Counted from the first letter of the stretch, positions 1 through 12,143 are shown. The stretch is DNA of 64,000 bases from Neoechinorhynchus agilis (GCA_051530055.1 CM121341.1:6448001-6512000), one strand, 5' to 3'. Numbers and translations are program-made. Notes: generated from the sequence alone by a model not told the origin.

Positions 1-245
1 GTTCTTTGTTAGGAGAATCGAGTTTATCTTATCGAGAATCCTGGAGTGTTTATTAGAGCTGCACCTCGAGGAGCGCTTGGAAGTGAAAGTCGAAATTTTA
101 TCAATGAACAATGTTTAAAGGAACGAAGAGAACTTGATGAGAAGTTATTCATTTTCCCTTTATGAGAGAGAGGCCATTAGTTCTTTGTTAGGAGAATCGA
201 GAATCCTGGAGTGTTTATTAGAGCTGCACCTCGGGGAAGGCTTTC
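1..245. repeat. Imperfect direct repeat upstream of PAPSS
   Basis: Positions 1-75 and about 179-240 share the same ~60 bp text (both run from GTTCTTTGTTAGGAGAATCG to AGAGCTGCACCTCG). The first copy carries an extra ~14 bp inside. No coding capacity is seen. About 130 bp lie between the copy and the PAPSS start codon. Confidence 0.6.
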
Positions 246-372
246 TTTACACACCCAAGAGAAATGTTTTTACACGGTTACTACAGTAACCTTATAGACT
301 TTCACACAAAACGCCTTTGCAATTATTGTCTTTTCGTCGATTCTGAGCATAAATCTTCATCATAAAAAGGAT

Positions 373-2379
373 ATGACCACAACAATGCACCAATTACGGC
401 GAAGACGGGCATTTTTGAATGAACTATCGAAATTCGTTGGTTGTACTGTATGGTTGACTGGATTGCCTTCCTCTGGTAAAACAACCCTGAGTAAGGCCGT
501 AGAGAACGTAATGTTGAAAGACGGGGTTCCGTGCTATGTGCTCGATGGAGACGAAGTTCGTAAAGGTCTTAACTCCGATCTTGACTTCACCGAGGAAGGA
601 AGGCACGAAAACATTAGACGGTTCGCTCATGTTGCTCGTCTTATGGCGGACAGTGGTCAAGTTTGCATCGTTTCCGCAATTGCTCCGTATGAAGTACATT
701 GACCCTTTATTTCCATTTATCTAAGAAATAGAAGGTCATGATAGATCGCGTCCGAGCTAAAGAAATTCACGCCGAGTGGGAAATACCTTTTATAGAAGTG
801 TTCGTAGATTGTCCCTTGTCCGTTTGCACTCAAAGGGACGTAAAGGGCTTATATGCTTGGGCGAGAAAAGACAGCAATATCAAATTAACTGGTTTATCCG
901 CACCGTACGAAAAGCCACAAAACCCAGACATTACAATAGACACCGATAAAATGGATTTGGATTCGTGCGTTCACCGGATTGTTGAGAATCTTTATGTCAA
1001 GATTGGAATCAAAAGTGAGAATTTTACTTCGACGAGTGGCACATCAGAGGACCTAGTGATTGATGCTGTTGACCTGCAATGGATGCAGGTACTCGTAGAA
1101 GGATGGGCGGCGCCTTTAAATACATTTATGGACGAAAATGATTATCTGCAATCTTTGCATTTTAGATCGATTGAACGAAATGGAAAGCGGTACTCACAGA
1201 GCATCCCAATAATATTGGCGATTGATGATTTCGACAAGCAAAGATTGCTTTATGCACAAAAAATTAATCTTATTTACAATGGAAAAATACGAGGAATCCT
1301 TGAAAAGCCTACATTTTAAAGCGATAGTTGGTAATAGGGTTCATATTGATGGCTTTGAACAAAAGTGAAGGAATTAGCTCTTTTTCGCTTATAAGATTTT
1401 TCATCATTTATCCAGCGCTCATGCAACATTTTATCCATTTAAATGTCGGTCAGTTTTGAACCGAATTTTATGTAATTTTAGCTTTTAAATTTTTCCTTAC
1501 AAATCGAACCGACTTTCGCTGTACCCATTTCGAAAGGTAGAATTTTGTGCGAAGGTGTTCGGGATTACTGATCGATCACATCCATCGATTTGTCGTATAA
1601 TGAATAAGGGCAGTTGGTTAGTTGGTGGCGGTAAACTGACTATATCCGAAGACAAAATAAAATGGAACGATGAATTGGACACATATCGCCTTACGGCCGA
1701 ACAAATAAAAATGGAGTATCGGAAGCGAGAAGCCGATTGTATGTATGCATTTCAACTAAGAAATCCTCTTCACAACGGCCATGTTTTATTGATTAAAGAA
1801 ACCTATCGAAAGCTCAGGAATGACGGATTCAAGAAACCTGTATTACTTTTGCACCCGATAGGAGGATGGACCAAAAGCGACGATATTCCGCTTTGTACTC
1901 GACTAGAGCAACACAAGCCCGTTCTGAAGGAGTTGCGGAGCGAAGGCATCGAATCCATTTTGTCCATATTTCCATCTCCTATGCTGTATGCAGGACCAGT
2001 TGAAGTTCAATGGCATGCCAGCGCAAGGCTTAATGCTGGGGTTACTCATTATATAGTAGGAAGGGATCCAGCCGGCATGTGCCATCCACGGACCAATACG
2101 GACCTTTATGAGTCATCCCACGGATCTAAGCTATTGATGGTTACGCCTTATCTCGGATCATTAAAGATCATTTCCTTTCGAGTGGCGGCATTCAATCTCC
2201 TTACAAGAAAAATGGAACTTTATGACAAAAACAAACATGATCACTATCAATTTATATCGGGCACAAAAATGCGTCAAATGGCGAAAAGTGGACTAGAACC
2301 TCCTATCGGATTCATGAATCAAGAAGCATGGAAAATCCTTCGAGACTTTTATGTTCGTCAGTCATTTAAAGAAAGCTAA
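373..2379 (+). CDS. PAPSS: Bifunctional PAPS synthase (APS kinase + ATP sulfurylase)
   Basis: Makes the sulfate donor PAPS from ATP and sulfate in two steps. Coding segments 373-693, 732-1318 and 1524-2379 join in frame to 587 residues, close to the usual ~620 of animal PAPSS. The APS kinase half comes first, with P-loop GLPSSGKTT at residues 30-38 and the RDVKGLY segment. The sulfurylase half has the nucleotide-binding HNGH motif (RNPLHNGH), GRDPAGM and the ISGTKMR segment. The first intron (694-731, 38 nt) is GT-AG. The second interruption (1319-1523) is not GT-AG: it is a TIR element flanked by TA, and removing it with one TA restores both frame and gapless alignment (PTF-YPFRKVEFCA). The ATG at 373 is the first in frame. 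Catalytic motifs look complete, so the gene is probably active if the insert is spliced out. Confidence 0.93.
1319..1521. mobile_element. 203-bp TIR element inside PAPSS, acting as or mimicking an intron
   Basis: The left end AAGCGATAGTTGGT and the reverse complement of the right end, CAGCGAAAGTCGGT, match at 11 of 14 positions. The insert is bracketed by TA at 1317-1318 and 1522-1523, the target duplication expected of Tc1/mariner-type MITEs. It contains stops in all useful frames and no transposase. It splits the codon for a Tyr in the linker between the kinase and sulfurylase domains. Confidence 0.75.
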
Positions 2380-2883
2380 AGTTGAACTTTTTAAAAATAT
2401 CTTGCGAAACGCTAATCTTTTCACGAAACTAAACTCACTAATAACATCCACAAAAGACTTGAACTAATCTTTGAACATTGATGCATGACTTGTGATGAAG
2501 ATAATCACCCAGTTAAAATTCATTTTATTGTTCTGAAATATTTCGCGAGTTTCACCAAAAGTCAAAATTTACCATCCCGATGCATTTTCTCGATATGATT
2601 GATGAAATTGTTAGGTCCAAAAAGAGTCCAAAGTCATGCCTTTTAGACATGTTGCCATTCGTCCAGATGATCGACGTTCCATGATTCGAGAAAGCTAAAT
2701 GCAGTGTTGGCATATATTCGCCTTCAATAATTCAAGAGTATTTTGTGCACATCGATAAAGAGAACTTAGATATATTGTTTATATTTTCCAATATTGGCAA
2801 AGCGCTTAAAGACACCAGAAAAAATCATACAAAACTTTCAATTGAATATTGTTTCACAAAAGAGCTAGGCAAAATTAACGTAA
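2380..2883. other. Convergent 3' intergenic spacer
   Basis: AT-rich DNA between the 3' ends of PAPSS and the TFB-like gene. No ORF with recognisable homology, RNA gene or repeat was seen. Confidence 0.5.
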
Positions 2884-4137
2884 TTAAACATTTTGTTTAT
2901 TCAATAATTCATCAATCTTTTCCGCAATCGATAGAATGTGGTCATTGCTCAATTCTACACATTTCATGTCCACGTCTAGATTACTTTTACTTAAAGCCTC
3001 CCAAACACAACGTTCAACGTTCATTGGAACTTTCCTAAGATACAATCTAAATGAGTGTTTTACCGCTTGATTTTTTGCGCTGAACACCGCTGACAAGACT
3101 TTAGATATGGACTCGAAGCTTGGAAAGCTTCCCACCGTTTTTCTCGGTTTAAATTTCATGAAAGCTATGTTCACGCTGCTTTTTGGGAACAGTGAAGATC
3201 CAGATAATGTTAGAAGATGTTCCATTTCGAAGTGAATTTGACAAAGAACGGAAAATCGAGTACGCAGCCTATTGTTCTCTTCAACGAAGAATCTCTCAGC
3301 TACTTCCTCTTGGACAAAGGCAAGACATAAGACGTCCTCGAGATATTTGTGAGTGTGAAGAAGCTCGGCGAAATCTCCGATTATTTGGAGATTTGGACCA
3401 GAAGGCATCGTTGAGAGAACGACCTTAGGGATTGTCGAATCCTTTAACTCATCTAATGGCAGTAATCATTTTTAATACAAGAATGAAGAGAAAAAATGAG
3501 ATTGATGATTTTTCGGCTTCGAGTTTGCACATCAAATCTTCAATTCCCATTTTAAGAATGCCAAAATTAACGGGCATCAACACAAGAATGGACTTATTTG
3601 GAGAAAATCTTTTTTTAGAGAAGAAAAAAACACCACAAAGAAATTGTAGCGGATAATCTAAAGAACTGGAAAGTCGGAGCCTATAATTTAAGGTAAACTA
3701 GAATACGAAGACCCAGAAGCGATAATAAATTCAAGACTAAAGTTATAAAAAATAACGAATTCGCAGAACCATGGATAATCCACTGCCACGAAATGAAGAT
3801 CACTGGTCGATATATAGCTCCACAAGTATTGAACCGGATCGTCCATATGAAGAAGCACCCGCTCGTTAGCCAAACGTTGCAAATATGGCATCAACCGACG
3901 ATCACTTTCGATTAAATCCATTCGCTCTGGCTTAGAGTGTGATAAAATGGCTGAACTTAGAGAACCAAATCCAGGATGAAGATGAATGAGATGAGTGTTC
4001 TCAATAAACCTTTCGGTTGTCTTTACGCAAGATCGAATAGTCGCAGGATTGATCAAGAAACGACGATCCAATTGTTTAATTGAAACCACATTCAACGCCT
4101 TCTGAATCGTAGTCGCCGTAACTGATATTGAATGCAT
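2884..4137 (-). CDS. Mitochondrial TFB/KsgA-family methyltransferase-like protein (TFB2M-like)
   Basis: Member of the rRNA adenine dimethylase family used in mitochondria as 12S rRNA methylase (TFB1M) or transcription factor (TFB2M). The N-terminal exon (from ATG at 4137) has the phrase FLINPATIRSCVKT, then the SAM-binding loop HPGFGSLS and the acidic motif ESD after strand 2. The C-terminal exon starts about 3452 after a CATTAG acceptor and carries QIIGDF, a segment like the family's QKEV (FVQEEVAERF) and LFPKSSVNIAFMKFKP, the usual LFPPPKV block. The catalytic N-L-P-Y motif of true dimethylases is not recognisable after QIIG, which favours the TFB2M branch. The exact splice between ~3450 and ~3830 was not resolved. 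The start sits about 80 bp from the satellite array. Confidence 0.7.
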
Positions 4138-4214
4138 GCCGAAAACAAAATCCAATTTAAACCGAGCTTTTTAAAGCTCGTTCTTCCGTTCTAACAATCG
4201 TGATTAATGTCCAA

Positions 4215-7200
4215 AAATGTGTCAAGTTTTCCATGGTTTTTCAAATGTTCTCTCGACATTTTGGCACTTTGCCGGACTTTTTGTCTTGTTTTTCATGCCT
4301 AAAAACGGAATAAAAAGCCGGGAAAAGCGCAAAATGTCGAGAAATTGTATAGAATCTCGTCGATATTTTGGCACTTTCTCTGACTTTTTGTCCTGCTTTT
4401 CATGCTTAAAACGCAATAAAAAAATCGGGAAAGTGCAAAATGTCGAGAAATTGTATAGAATCTCATCGATATTTTGGCACTTTGTCGGACATTTTTTCTT
4501 GTTTTTCATGTTTGAGAACGGAATAAAAAGCCGGGAAAAGCGCAAAATGTCGAAAAATTGTATAGAATCTCTTCGATATTTTGGCACTTTGCCGGACTTT
4601 TTGTCTTGTTTTTCATGCCTAAAAACGGAATAAAAAGCCGGGAAAAGCGCAAAATGTCGAGAAATTGTATAGAATCTCGTCGATATTTTGGCACTTTCTC
4701 TGACTTTTTGTCCTGCTTTTCATGCTTAAAACGCAATAAAAAACCGGGAAAGTGCAAAATGTCGAGAAATTGTATAGAATCTCATCGATATTTTGGCACT
4801 TTGTCGGACATTTTTTCTTGTTTTTCATGTTTGAGAACGGAATAAAAAGCCGGGAAAAGCGCAAAATGTCGAAAAATTGTATAGAATCTCTTCGATATTT
4901 TGGCACTTTGCCGGACTTTTTGTCTCGTTTTCATGCTTAAAAACGGAATAAAAAGCCTGGGAAGTGCAAAATGCCGAGGGATTGTATAGAATCTCTTCGA
5001 CATTTTGGTACTTTGCCGGACTTTTTGTCCTGCTTTTCATGTTTGAAAACGGAATAAAAAGCTGGGAAAGTTCAAAATGTCGAGAGATTGCATAGAATCT
5101 CGTCGATATTTTTGCACTTTTTCTGACTTTTTGTCTTGTTTTCATGCTTAAAAACGGAATAAAAAGCCGGGAAAAGCGCAAAATGTCGAGAGATTATATA
5201 GAATCTCGTCGATATTTTGACACTTTTTCGGACTTTTTGTCTTGTTTTTCATGCTTCAAAACGCAATAAAAAATCGGGAAAGTGCAAAATGTCGAGAAAT
5301 TGTATAGAATCTCTTCGACATTTTGGGACTTTGCCGGACTTTTTGTCTTGTTTTTCATGCTTAAAAACGGAATAAAAAGCCGGGAAAAGCGTAAAATTCC
5401 GAGAGATTGCATAGAATCTCGTCGATATTTTGGCACTTTGCCGGACTTTTTGTCTTGTTTTTCATGCTTAAAACGCAATAAAAAACCGGGAAAGTGCAAA
5501 ATGTCGAGAAATTGTATAGAATCTATTCGACATTTTGGCACCTTGCCGGACTTTTTGTCTTGTTTTTCATGCTTAAAACGCAATAAAAAACCGGGAAAGT
5601 GCAAAATGTCGAGAAATTGTATAGAATCTATTCGACATTTTAGCACTTTGCCGAACTTTTTGTCTTGTTTTTCATGCTTAAAAACGGAATAAAAAGCCGG
5701 GAAAAGCGCAAAATGTCGAGAAATTGTATAGAATATATTCGACATTTTGGCACTTTGCCGGACTTTTTGTCTCGTTTTCATGCTTAAAAACGCAATAAAA
5801 AACCGGGAAAGTAAAAAATGTGGAGAGATTGTATAGAATCACGTCGATATTTTGGCATTTTTTCGGACTTTTTGTCTTGTTTTCATGCCTAAAATGGAAT
5901 AAAAAACCGGGAAAGTGCAAAATGTCGAGAAATTGTATAGAATCTCGTCGACATTTTGGCACTTTTTCTGACTTTTTGTCTTGTTTTTCATGCTTAAAAC
6001 GGAATAAAAAGCCGGGAAAAGCGCAAAATGTCGAGAGTTTTCATAGAATCTCATCGATATTTTGGCACTTTTCCGGACTTTTTGTCTTGTTTTTCATGCT
6101 TAAAAACGGAATAAAAAACCGGGAAGGTGCAAAATGTCGAGAAATTGTAATGAATCTCGTCGATATTTTGGTACTTTGCCGGACTTTTTGTCTTGTTTTT
6201 CATGCTTAAAAACGGAATAAAAAGCAGGGAAAAGCGCAAAATGTCGAGAGATTATATAGAATCTCGTCGATATTTTGGCACTTTTTCTGACTTTTTGTCT
6301 TGTTTTTCATGCTTAAAAACGCAATAAAACACCGGAAAGTACAAAATGTCGAGAAATTGTATAGAATCTCGTCGATATTTTTGCACTTTGCCGGACTTTT
6401 TGTCTTGTTTTTCATGCTTAAAAACGGAATAAAAAGCCGGGAAAGTGCAAAATTTCGAGAGATTGTATAGAATCTCGTCGATATTTTGGCACTTTGCCGG
6501 ACTTTTTGTCTTGTTTTTCATGCTTAAAAACGCAATAAAAAATCGGGAAAGTGCAAAATGTCGAGAAATTGTATAGAATCTCGTCGATATTTTGGCACTT
6601 TGCCGGACTTTTTGTCTTGTTTTTCATGCTTAAAAACGGAATAAAAAGCCGGGAAAAACGCAAAATGTCGAGAAATTGTATGGAATCTCGTCGGTATTTT
6701 GGCACTTTTTCGGACTTTTTGTCTTGTTTTTCATGTTTGAAAACGGAATAAAAAGCCGGGAAAAGCGCAAAATGTCGAAAAATTGTATAGAATCTCTTCG
6801 ACATTTTGGCACTTTGCCGGACTTTTTGTCTTGTTTTTCATGCTTAAAAACGGAATAAAAAGCCGGGAAAAACGCAAAATGTCGAGAAATTGTATGGAAT
6901 CTCGTCGGTATTTTGGCACTTTTTCGGACTTTTTGTCTTGTTTTTCATGTTTGAAAACGGAATAAAAAGCCGGGAAAAGCGCAAAATGTCGAGAAATTGT
7001 ATAGAATCTCGTCGATATTTTGGCACTTTGCCGGACTTTTTGTCTTGTTTTTCATGCTTAAAAACGGAATAAAAAGCCGGGAAAGTTCAAAATGCCGAGG
7101 GATTGTATAGAATCTCATCGATATTTTGGCACTTTGTCGGACATTTTTTCTTGTTTTTCATGTTTGAAAACGGAATAAAAAGCCGGGAAAAGCGCAAAAT

Positions 7201-7905
7201 GTCGAAAAATTGTATAGAATCTCTTCGATATTTTGGCACTTTGCCGGACTTTTTGTCTTGTTTTTCATGCTTAAAAACGGAATAAAAAGCAGGGAAAAGC
7301 GCAAAATGTCGAGAAATTGTATGGAATCTCTTCGACATTTTGGCACTTTGCCGGACTTTTTGTCTTGTTTTCATGCTTAAAAACGGAATAAAAAGCAGGG
7401 AAAAGCGCAAATTGTCGAGAAATTGTATAGAATCTCGTCGATATTTTGGCACTTTGCCGGACTTTTTGTCTTGTTTTCATGCTTAAAAACGGAATAAAAA
7501 GCCTGGAAAGTGCAAAATGCCGAGGGATTGTATAGAATCTCTTCGACATTTTGGTACTTTGCCGGACTTTTTGTCTTGTTTTTGATGCTTAAAAACGGAA
7601 TAAAAAGCCGGGAAAGTGCAAAATGCCGAGGGATTGTATAGAATCTCATCGATATTTTGGCACTTTCTCTGACTTTTTTTCTTGTTTTTCATGCTTAAAA
7701 ACGCAATGAAAAGCCGGGAAAGTGCAAAATGTCGAGAAATTGTAAAGAATCTCATCGATATTTTGGCACTTTGCCGGACTTTCTGTCTTGTTTTTCATGT
7801 TTTAAAACAGAATAACAAGTCGGGAATGTTCAAAATGTCGAGAGTTTGCAAAGCATCTCATCGATATTTTGGCACTTTTTCGCACTTTTTGTTTTGTTTT
7901 TCATT
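4215..7905. repeat. 107-bp tandem satellite, about 34 units
   Basis: A unit of 107 bp is repeated head to tail (landmarks ATATTTTGGCACTTTGCCGG, then CTTGTTTTTCATGCTTAAAA, then AAATGTCGAGAAATTGTATA). Units differ by a few per cent and show higher-order repeats: a three-unit block near 4240 recurs near 4580, and a two-unit block near 6570 recurs near 6780. Each unit holds the short inverted repeat GAGA(N12)TCTC within AAATGTCGA...TCGATATTT. Long open frames across it arise from the repeat and are not genes. Confidence 0.97.
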
Positions 7906-8040
7906 GATTTCTAAGTCCAATGACTTTTATAACACGATTTTACGATTTTAGCACACAACTCAAAAGTAAAGCGTCATTTAATTTATTGACCTTTTTTCCA
8001 TTTGTTGATTTTATTCCGGTTTGTTTTTACCAGTCACGTC

Positions 8041-8394
8041 TAGAAGTTATCGGATTTCCGTCAAGGAACTCGAGGTGAAACATTCTAAGAGAGTGGAAAG
8101 TATCGTTGTTCAATTCCGAAATAAAATTGTCGCTTAAATCAAGAACCGCTAAATTAATTAGCTTCGAGAATTAAGTCGATGGTAAGTTCCTGATGTTGTT
8201 TTGATTTAAAAAAAGTCTTCGTAGATTTGTCCATCCTTCAAAATCCGATCCATTTAAAATACTGATATTGTTGTGTGTAAGGCTTAGAGTTAATATATTT
8301 TCCTCGGTATGTTTGTTACCAATCGGCACTCTTTCCAATTTGCCTTCCTCAAAATACAAAGCTTTCAGCTTAGGCAAATTTTCCAGCTAAAAAA
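8041..8394 (-). pseudogene. 3' fragment of a secreted LRR gene
   Basis: Matches the last ~115 codons of the LRR gene at 18315-19478, including LPKLKALYFEEGKLERVPIG and the terminal LRRs. The fragment has no 5' part: homology stops abruptly near 8394 at a run of A. The frame is broken around 8170 by small deletions. It lies directly beside the 107-bp satellite, in the same relation that the LRR gene at 12144-13364 has to the decayed satellite at 13.4-14.2 kb. Confidence 0.85.
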
Positions 8395-9466
8395 AAAGAA
8401 TGTCCAGGTCTCAAAAGAGTACATTGATGCATTCGTATACTTTTACCATTTACAATCTCCGACTAAAAAATAAAACAATATTTGCCGGGATGTAGTCTTA
8501 GTTTATAATTTCAATATATTTCAGGACCAAGGATTTTAAGTAAAATCGCGTTGATTTTGTTAACGAATGAACCGAAAACAAGACGAAAATTCTTAAACTC
8601 GCAAGTGCAAAGAAGCAGATCGAATATTGACCTAAATCACCATTCTGATTTAAAGTGTCCCTTCCTCGGCTTTTTAGTTTTTCGTTCCTGGAACGAGGCC
8701 ACAACGATCTCTTAAATGAGAGAAGTGATTGAATCACTAAGATTCTCAAAAACATACGGTAATGAGTTTTGTACGTCCTCCGAATTCTTTGATGCTTAAT
8801 TATATAAAGGAATCAATTTGCATCGTAAATCACATTTGAAAGTATTGGTATTTAATCGCCGAAATCATTACCTCCTACTTTAATTAGTTTCTCAATTTAA
8901 TCGAGCATAGCCAATCACCGTCCGTCTTTCTTCATTCAAAGATAATGTTCATTAGTGTTGAAAATCAGAATATAGGGAAATCATTAACGAATATCGATAT
9001 TTAGCATCACTGCTCTCATAAAATAAAATCGTTCACTCCTTTTTTAAGAATTTTTATATGTGACTCAGATAGTAGCCCTTGGATAGATTTTTTCGTTCGA
9101 TCTCCATCAAAAACATTAAGAGCACGAATTGAATCGAACCAAATATTATTCAAAATTCTAATACCAACTAAAATTAATTTAAGCTAATAGTTGACGGCTA
9201 TGAATTTATCCAGCAATAGAAATGAAATAAATTGCCGTAAAGATACTTTGCATCGAATGTGAGAAAAGTAGGAGGGCCAGACGAGAATGGAGTGATTTTA
9301 CTTTAAAAGGAGTTTCGGATGAAAATGGCATCGAATTATTATTGCATTCTCACTGATTTCAAAATTCGATGACTTTGGTAACACGATTTAAGCACACAAC
9401 TCAAAAGTAAAGCGTCATTTAATTTATTGACCTTTTTCCATTTGTGGATTTTATTCCGGTTTGCTT
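8395..9466. repeat. Segmental duplicate of 17150-18314, with a PRD-promoter relic
   Basis: Nearly identical to 17150-18314 apart from small indels, one of them a ~120-bp block missing here near 8463. Positions 8810-9040 match the region upstream of the PRD genes (the ATTGGTATTTAATCGCCGAA block, a CCAAT box, ATATCGATATTTAGC and a TATA-like stretch) in + orientation, but no PRD gene follows. An 85-codon open frame at 8498-8755 (-) is shared with the duplicate only because the copies are recent. Confidence 0.85.
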
Positions 9467-10618
9467 TTACTCGTGGCGTCTAGAAGTTATCGGATTTCCG
9501 TCAAGGAACACTCTTGCTTTATTTGGTAGACCCAGGAAAGTCCTGGTGTATGATTCCGAAATAGAGTTGTTGCTTAAATAAAGAAATCTTAAATTAATTA
9601 GCTTCGAAAATGAATTCGATGATAACTTCTTGATGTTGTTTTGATTTAAATAAAGTGTATGTAGATTCGTCCATCCTTCCAAATCCGATTCATTTACAAT
9701 ACTGATATTGTTATTTGCAAGGCTAAGGACTAATATATTTTCTTTAGTCTGTTTGTTAACAATCGGCACTCTTTCCAATTTGCCTTCCTCAAAATACAAA
9801 TCTTTCAGCTTAGGCAGGTTTTCCAGGTTAGAAACATTAAATATCTTACTATTCGACTTTCTCACCATCAATCTTTTTAGCTCTGGTAAGTTCAGACTTT
9901 TAATTAATTGATTAAGGTCGCCGTGGAAATCAATATAAAGATTTTTGAGTTTTGGTAGGGAGCTGTGATCGATTGCAACAGATTCAATGGCGTTTCCGTT
10001 CAGAGCAAGTCTGGTAAGGTTTTGTAAACAATTTTCGTTGTCAATATCGAGTGAAGTTATCTTATTTTCACGCAGGTTTAAGATCCGAAGTGAACATATC
10101 TTTTTGATTACTCCAAGACTTGACAGTTTACTGGAGGCAATAGAGAGATTTTCAAGATTAGGAAGTTTTGCCCCAAATGATTTATCCAGTTTTGTCATCT
10201 TTCCACCAACTATTGTTAATTTTATGAGATTTGGAAGCGGTTTAGTGAATTTCATTTCAAATATATTCATATTTATCAACTCAAGTCTCTGAATATTCTT
10301 GAAAATATTCGTGCACATCGCATATTCCTTTGATGGTGCATTTTCAAGCGTTAAGTTGATAACATTTGGTAGTAGGTCAGATAGATTATTTGGAATTTCA
10401 TCGATACCAACACCTGCAATTGAAAGACTGACTACTGATTCATTTGCTTTCGAGTTTAAAGCTTCAATAAGTGTAGTGGCATTGTCATGGCGGGAACTAC
10501 ACTGAATCGAAAAATCCTGTCTAATCAGATTTAGGATAACGCATTTGTCTGACGGTCTTGTATCTCCGTAAACCAGTAGGCCAAATAGAAAACTTAAGAC
10601 AAAGAATAGGATATTCAT
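9467..10618 (-). CDS. Secreted leucine-rich-repeat protein, copy A
   Basis: Intronless, 383 codons. The signal peptide is MNILFFVLSFLFGLLVYG, followed by a Cys pair (DKC...IQC) and the family signature NATTLIEALN with predicted N-glycosylation. Residues ~60-375 form irregular LRRs ending in canonical LxxLxLxxNxI units (LHTLYLNQNNIKKL, LRFLYLSNNSI). No transmembrane helix or GPI signal is seen, so it is probably extracellular. Function is unknown; the family is lineage-specific as far as I can tell. It is divergent from copy B, with a palindromic spacer, and the TGAGGTTACCTCA element occurs twice upstream (10702, 10821). The terminal repeat and tail differ from its paralogues. Confidence 0.85.
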   Translation of the reverse strand: MNILFFVLSFLFGLLVYGDTRPSDKCVILNLIRQDFSIQCSSRHDNATTLIEALNSKANESVVSLSIAGVGIDEIPNNLSDLLPNVINLTLENAPSKEYAMCTNIFKNIQRLELINMNIFEMKFTKPLPNLIKLTIVGGKMTKLDKSFGAKLPNLENLSIASSKLSSLGVIKKICSLRILNLRENKITSLDIDNENCLQNLTRLALNGNAIESVAIDHSSLPKLKNLYIDFHGDLNQLIKSLNLPELKRLMVRKSNSKIFNVSNLENLPKLKDLYFEEGKLERVPIVNKQTKENILVLSLANNNISIVNESDLEGWTNLHTLYLNQNNIKKLSSNSFSKLINLRFLYLSNNSISESYTRTFLGLPNKARVFLDGNPITSRRHE

Positions 10619-12143
10619 TGCACGATTTTGGACGACGACTACGAGTCTTGCCTCGCGTTTTTATACTAAATTTTTTAGAAATGTTTACTTGGGACTCGTG
10701 TTGAGGTTACCTCACATCGTAAAAATTGGAGATTCATTGCCTAGTTTTAGTCGAGGGCTACGAGTCTCGCCAAGGCTTTTAAACCAAATGTTTTAAGACA
10801 TTTTTTCTTGAGGCTCGTGTTGAGGTTACCTCACATAGTTAAATTGTTCGCATTCAAAAGCAATAAAATAACAATTAATTTCTTTCTTTTGTCCACTAAA
10901 TTTTAATATAATTCATCTCAATGGCATTAATTAAAGTCGTTAGAGTTCAAGAGAACCCTTAGGAAATATCTTTATTTACCCCTGGAAAAAGATTAAAGTG
11001 CTTGCATTTAGAATGGCAAAAATTAAATTTTTGAGTTGTAATAAATTCATTTCGACTGTTATTTTAAGACGAATAAAGCTTTAGATTTTTACCTTTTCTC
11101 AATGATAACCCGGTTTTCATCAATTCGATCAAATACCTGCTAATTGAATTATTGTTTAATTCTTTTCCCGGTCAATAATTTTTTTATAAAATACGTTTCG
11201 AAGCTCGTACGCACGTCCAACAATAATTGTGAATTTTGCTGACATGAAATTATAACGGTGAGCAAAGACGCAATTATTCTTTCTAAATATTTGCTAACTT
11301 TTTTGAGGCACTCTTTATAGTTCAACGAAATGTTTATCTTTAATTATGTTTGCAATGAGGCTATAAGTTCATTTATTAGTTTTAATCTTTAATATCTTGT
11401 AACGTGCATTGAAAATAAGAATTGCACAGATGAGATTTTTTACAGAGGCGCTGATTTTTGAATGAAAGACAACCGCAAATGAAAATCAATGAGTTTCATA
11501 GATGTAATCAAAAATTATCACTATTTATTTTAAATTTATTAACACAAAGGAAGAACGTCAAATATATAAGCAGGTTTTTGATCGAATTAATGAAAACCAG
11601 GTTATCATTGCGAGAAAAATGTTTAAAAAATAAAAGGTTATAGTCGTCTGAAACAACCACGAGAAATGAATTTATTACAATTCAAAAATTTAATTTATGG
11701 TATTCCAAATACAAGTACTTTAATCTTTTTACAAGGTTAATTTGTGGACTTTTTCGAGGTAAATAAAGATATTTGTACAGAGATCCTCTTGAACTTGAGC
11801 AGCTTTAATTAACGCCTTTGGGAAAATTATATTAAAATGTAGTGGACAAAAAGAAAGAAAATTAATTGTTTTTATTACCTTTGAAGATGTGCAAATGTTC
11901 CCTTAAACTTTAGTGTCAATTTAAGACTTTATTTTAGGCTCTAAAAATACCAAAATAGAAAAGAGATTTTCACCGACGTAGACATTCAGTCTCTGTTACA
12001 TCTCAAAAACACAAGAACGAATTCTATATGAGAAAACTTTTTCCATGTGAGGCAACCTCAACACGAGTCTCATGAAAAAATGTCTTGAAGCATTTGGTTT
12101 AAAAGGCTTGAAAAGACTCGTAGTCCTAGACTAAAATCGTGCA
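10619..12143. repeat. Palindromic promoter region between LRR copies A and B
   Basis: The left part (about 10850-11170) is the inverted counterpart of the right part (about 11560-11890): for example GATAACCCGGTTTTCATCAA near 11105 pairs with TTAATGAAAACCAGGTTATC near 11588. The centre is about 11370. The whole A/B pair is therefore an old inverted duplication. Both outer ends carry LRR promoters with the TGAGG(N)3CCTCA element. No gene is seen inside. Confidence 0.8.

Noticed and set aside
732-1319. PAPSS ending at 1319 as a kinase-only gene
   Set aside because: The sulfurylase half follows in frame once the TIR insert is removed.
4217-7951. Many overlapping open frames of 60-195 codons on both strands
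   Set aside because: All are translations of the 107-bp satellite; open frames follow from its composition and repeat.
8498-8755. 85-codon frame conserved at 17341-17598
   Set aside because: Conservation equals that of the whole segmental duplicate; no homology or codon signal.
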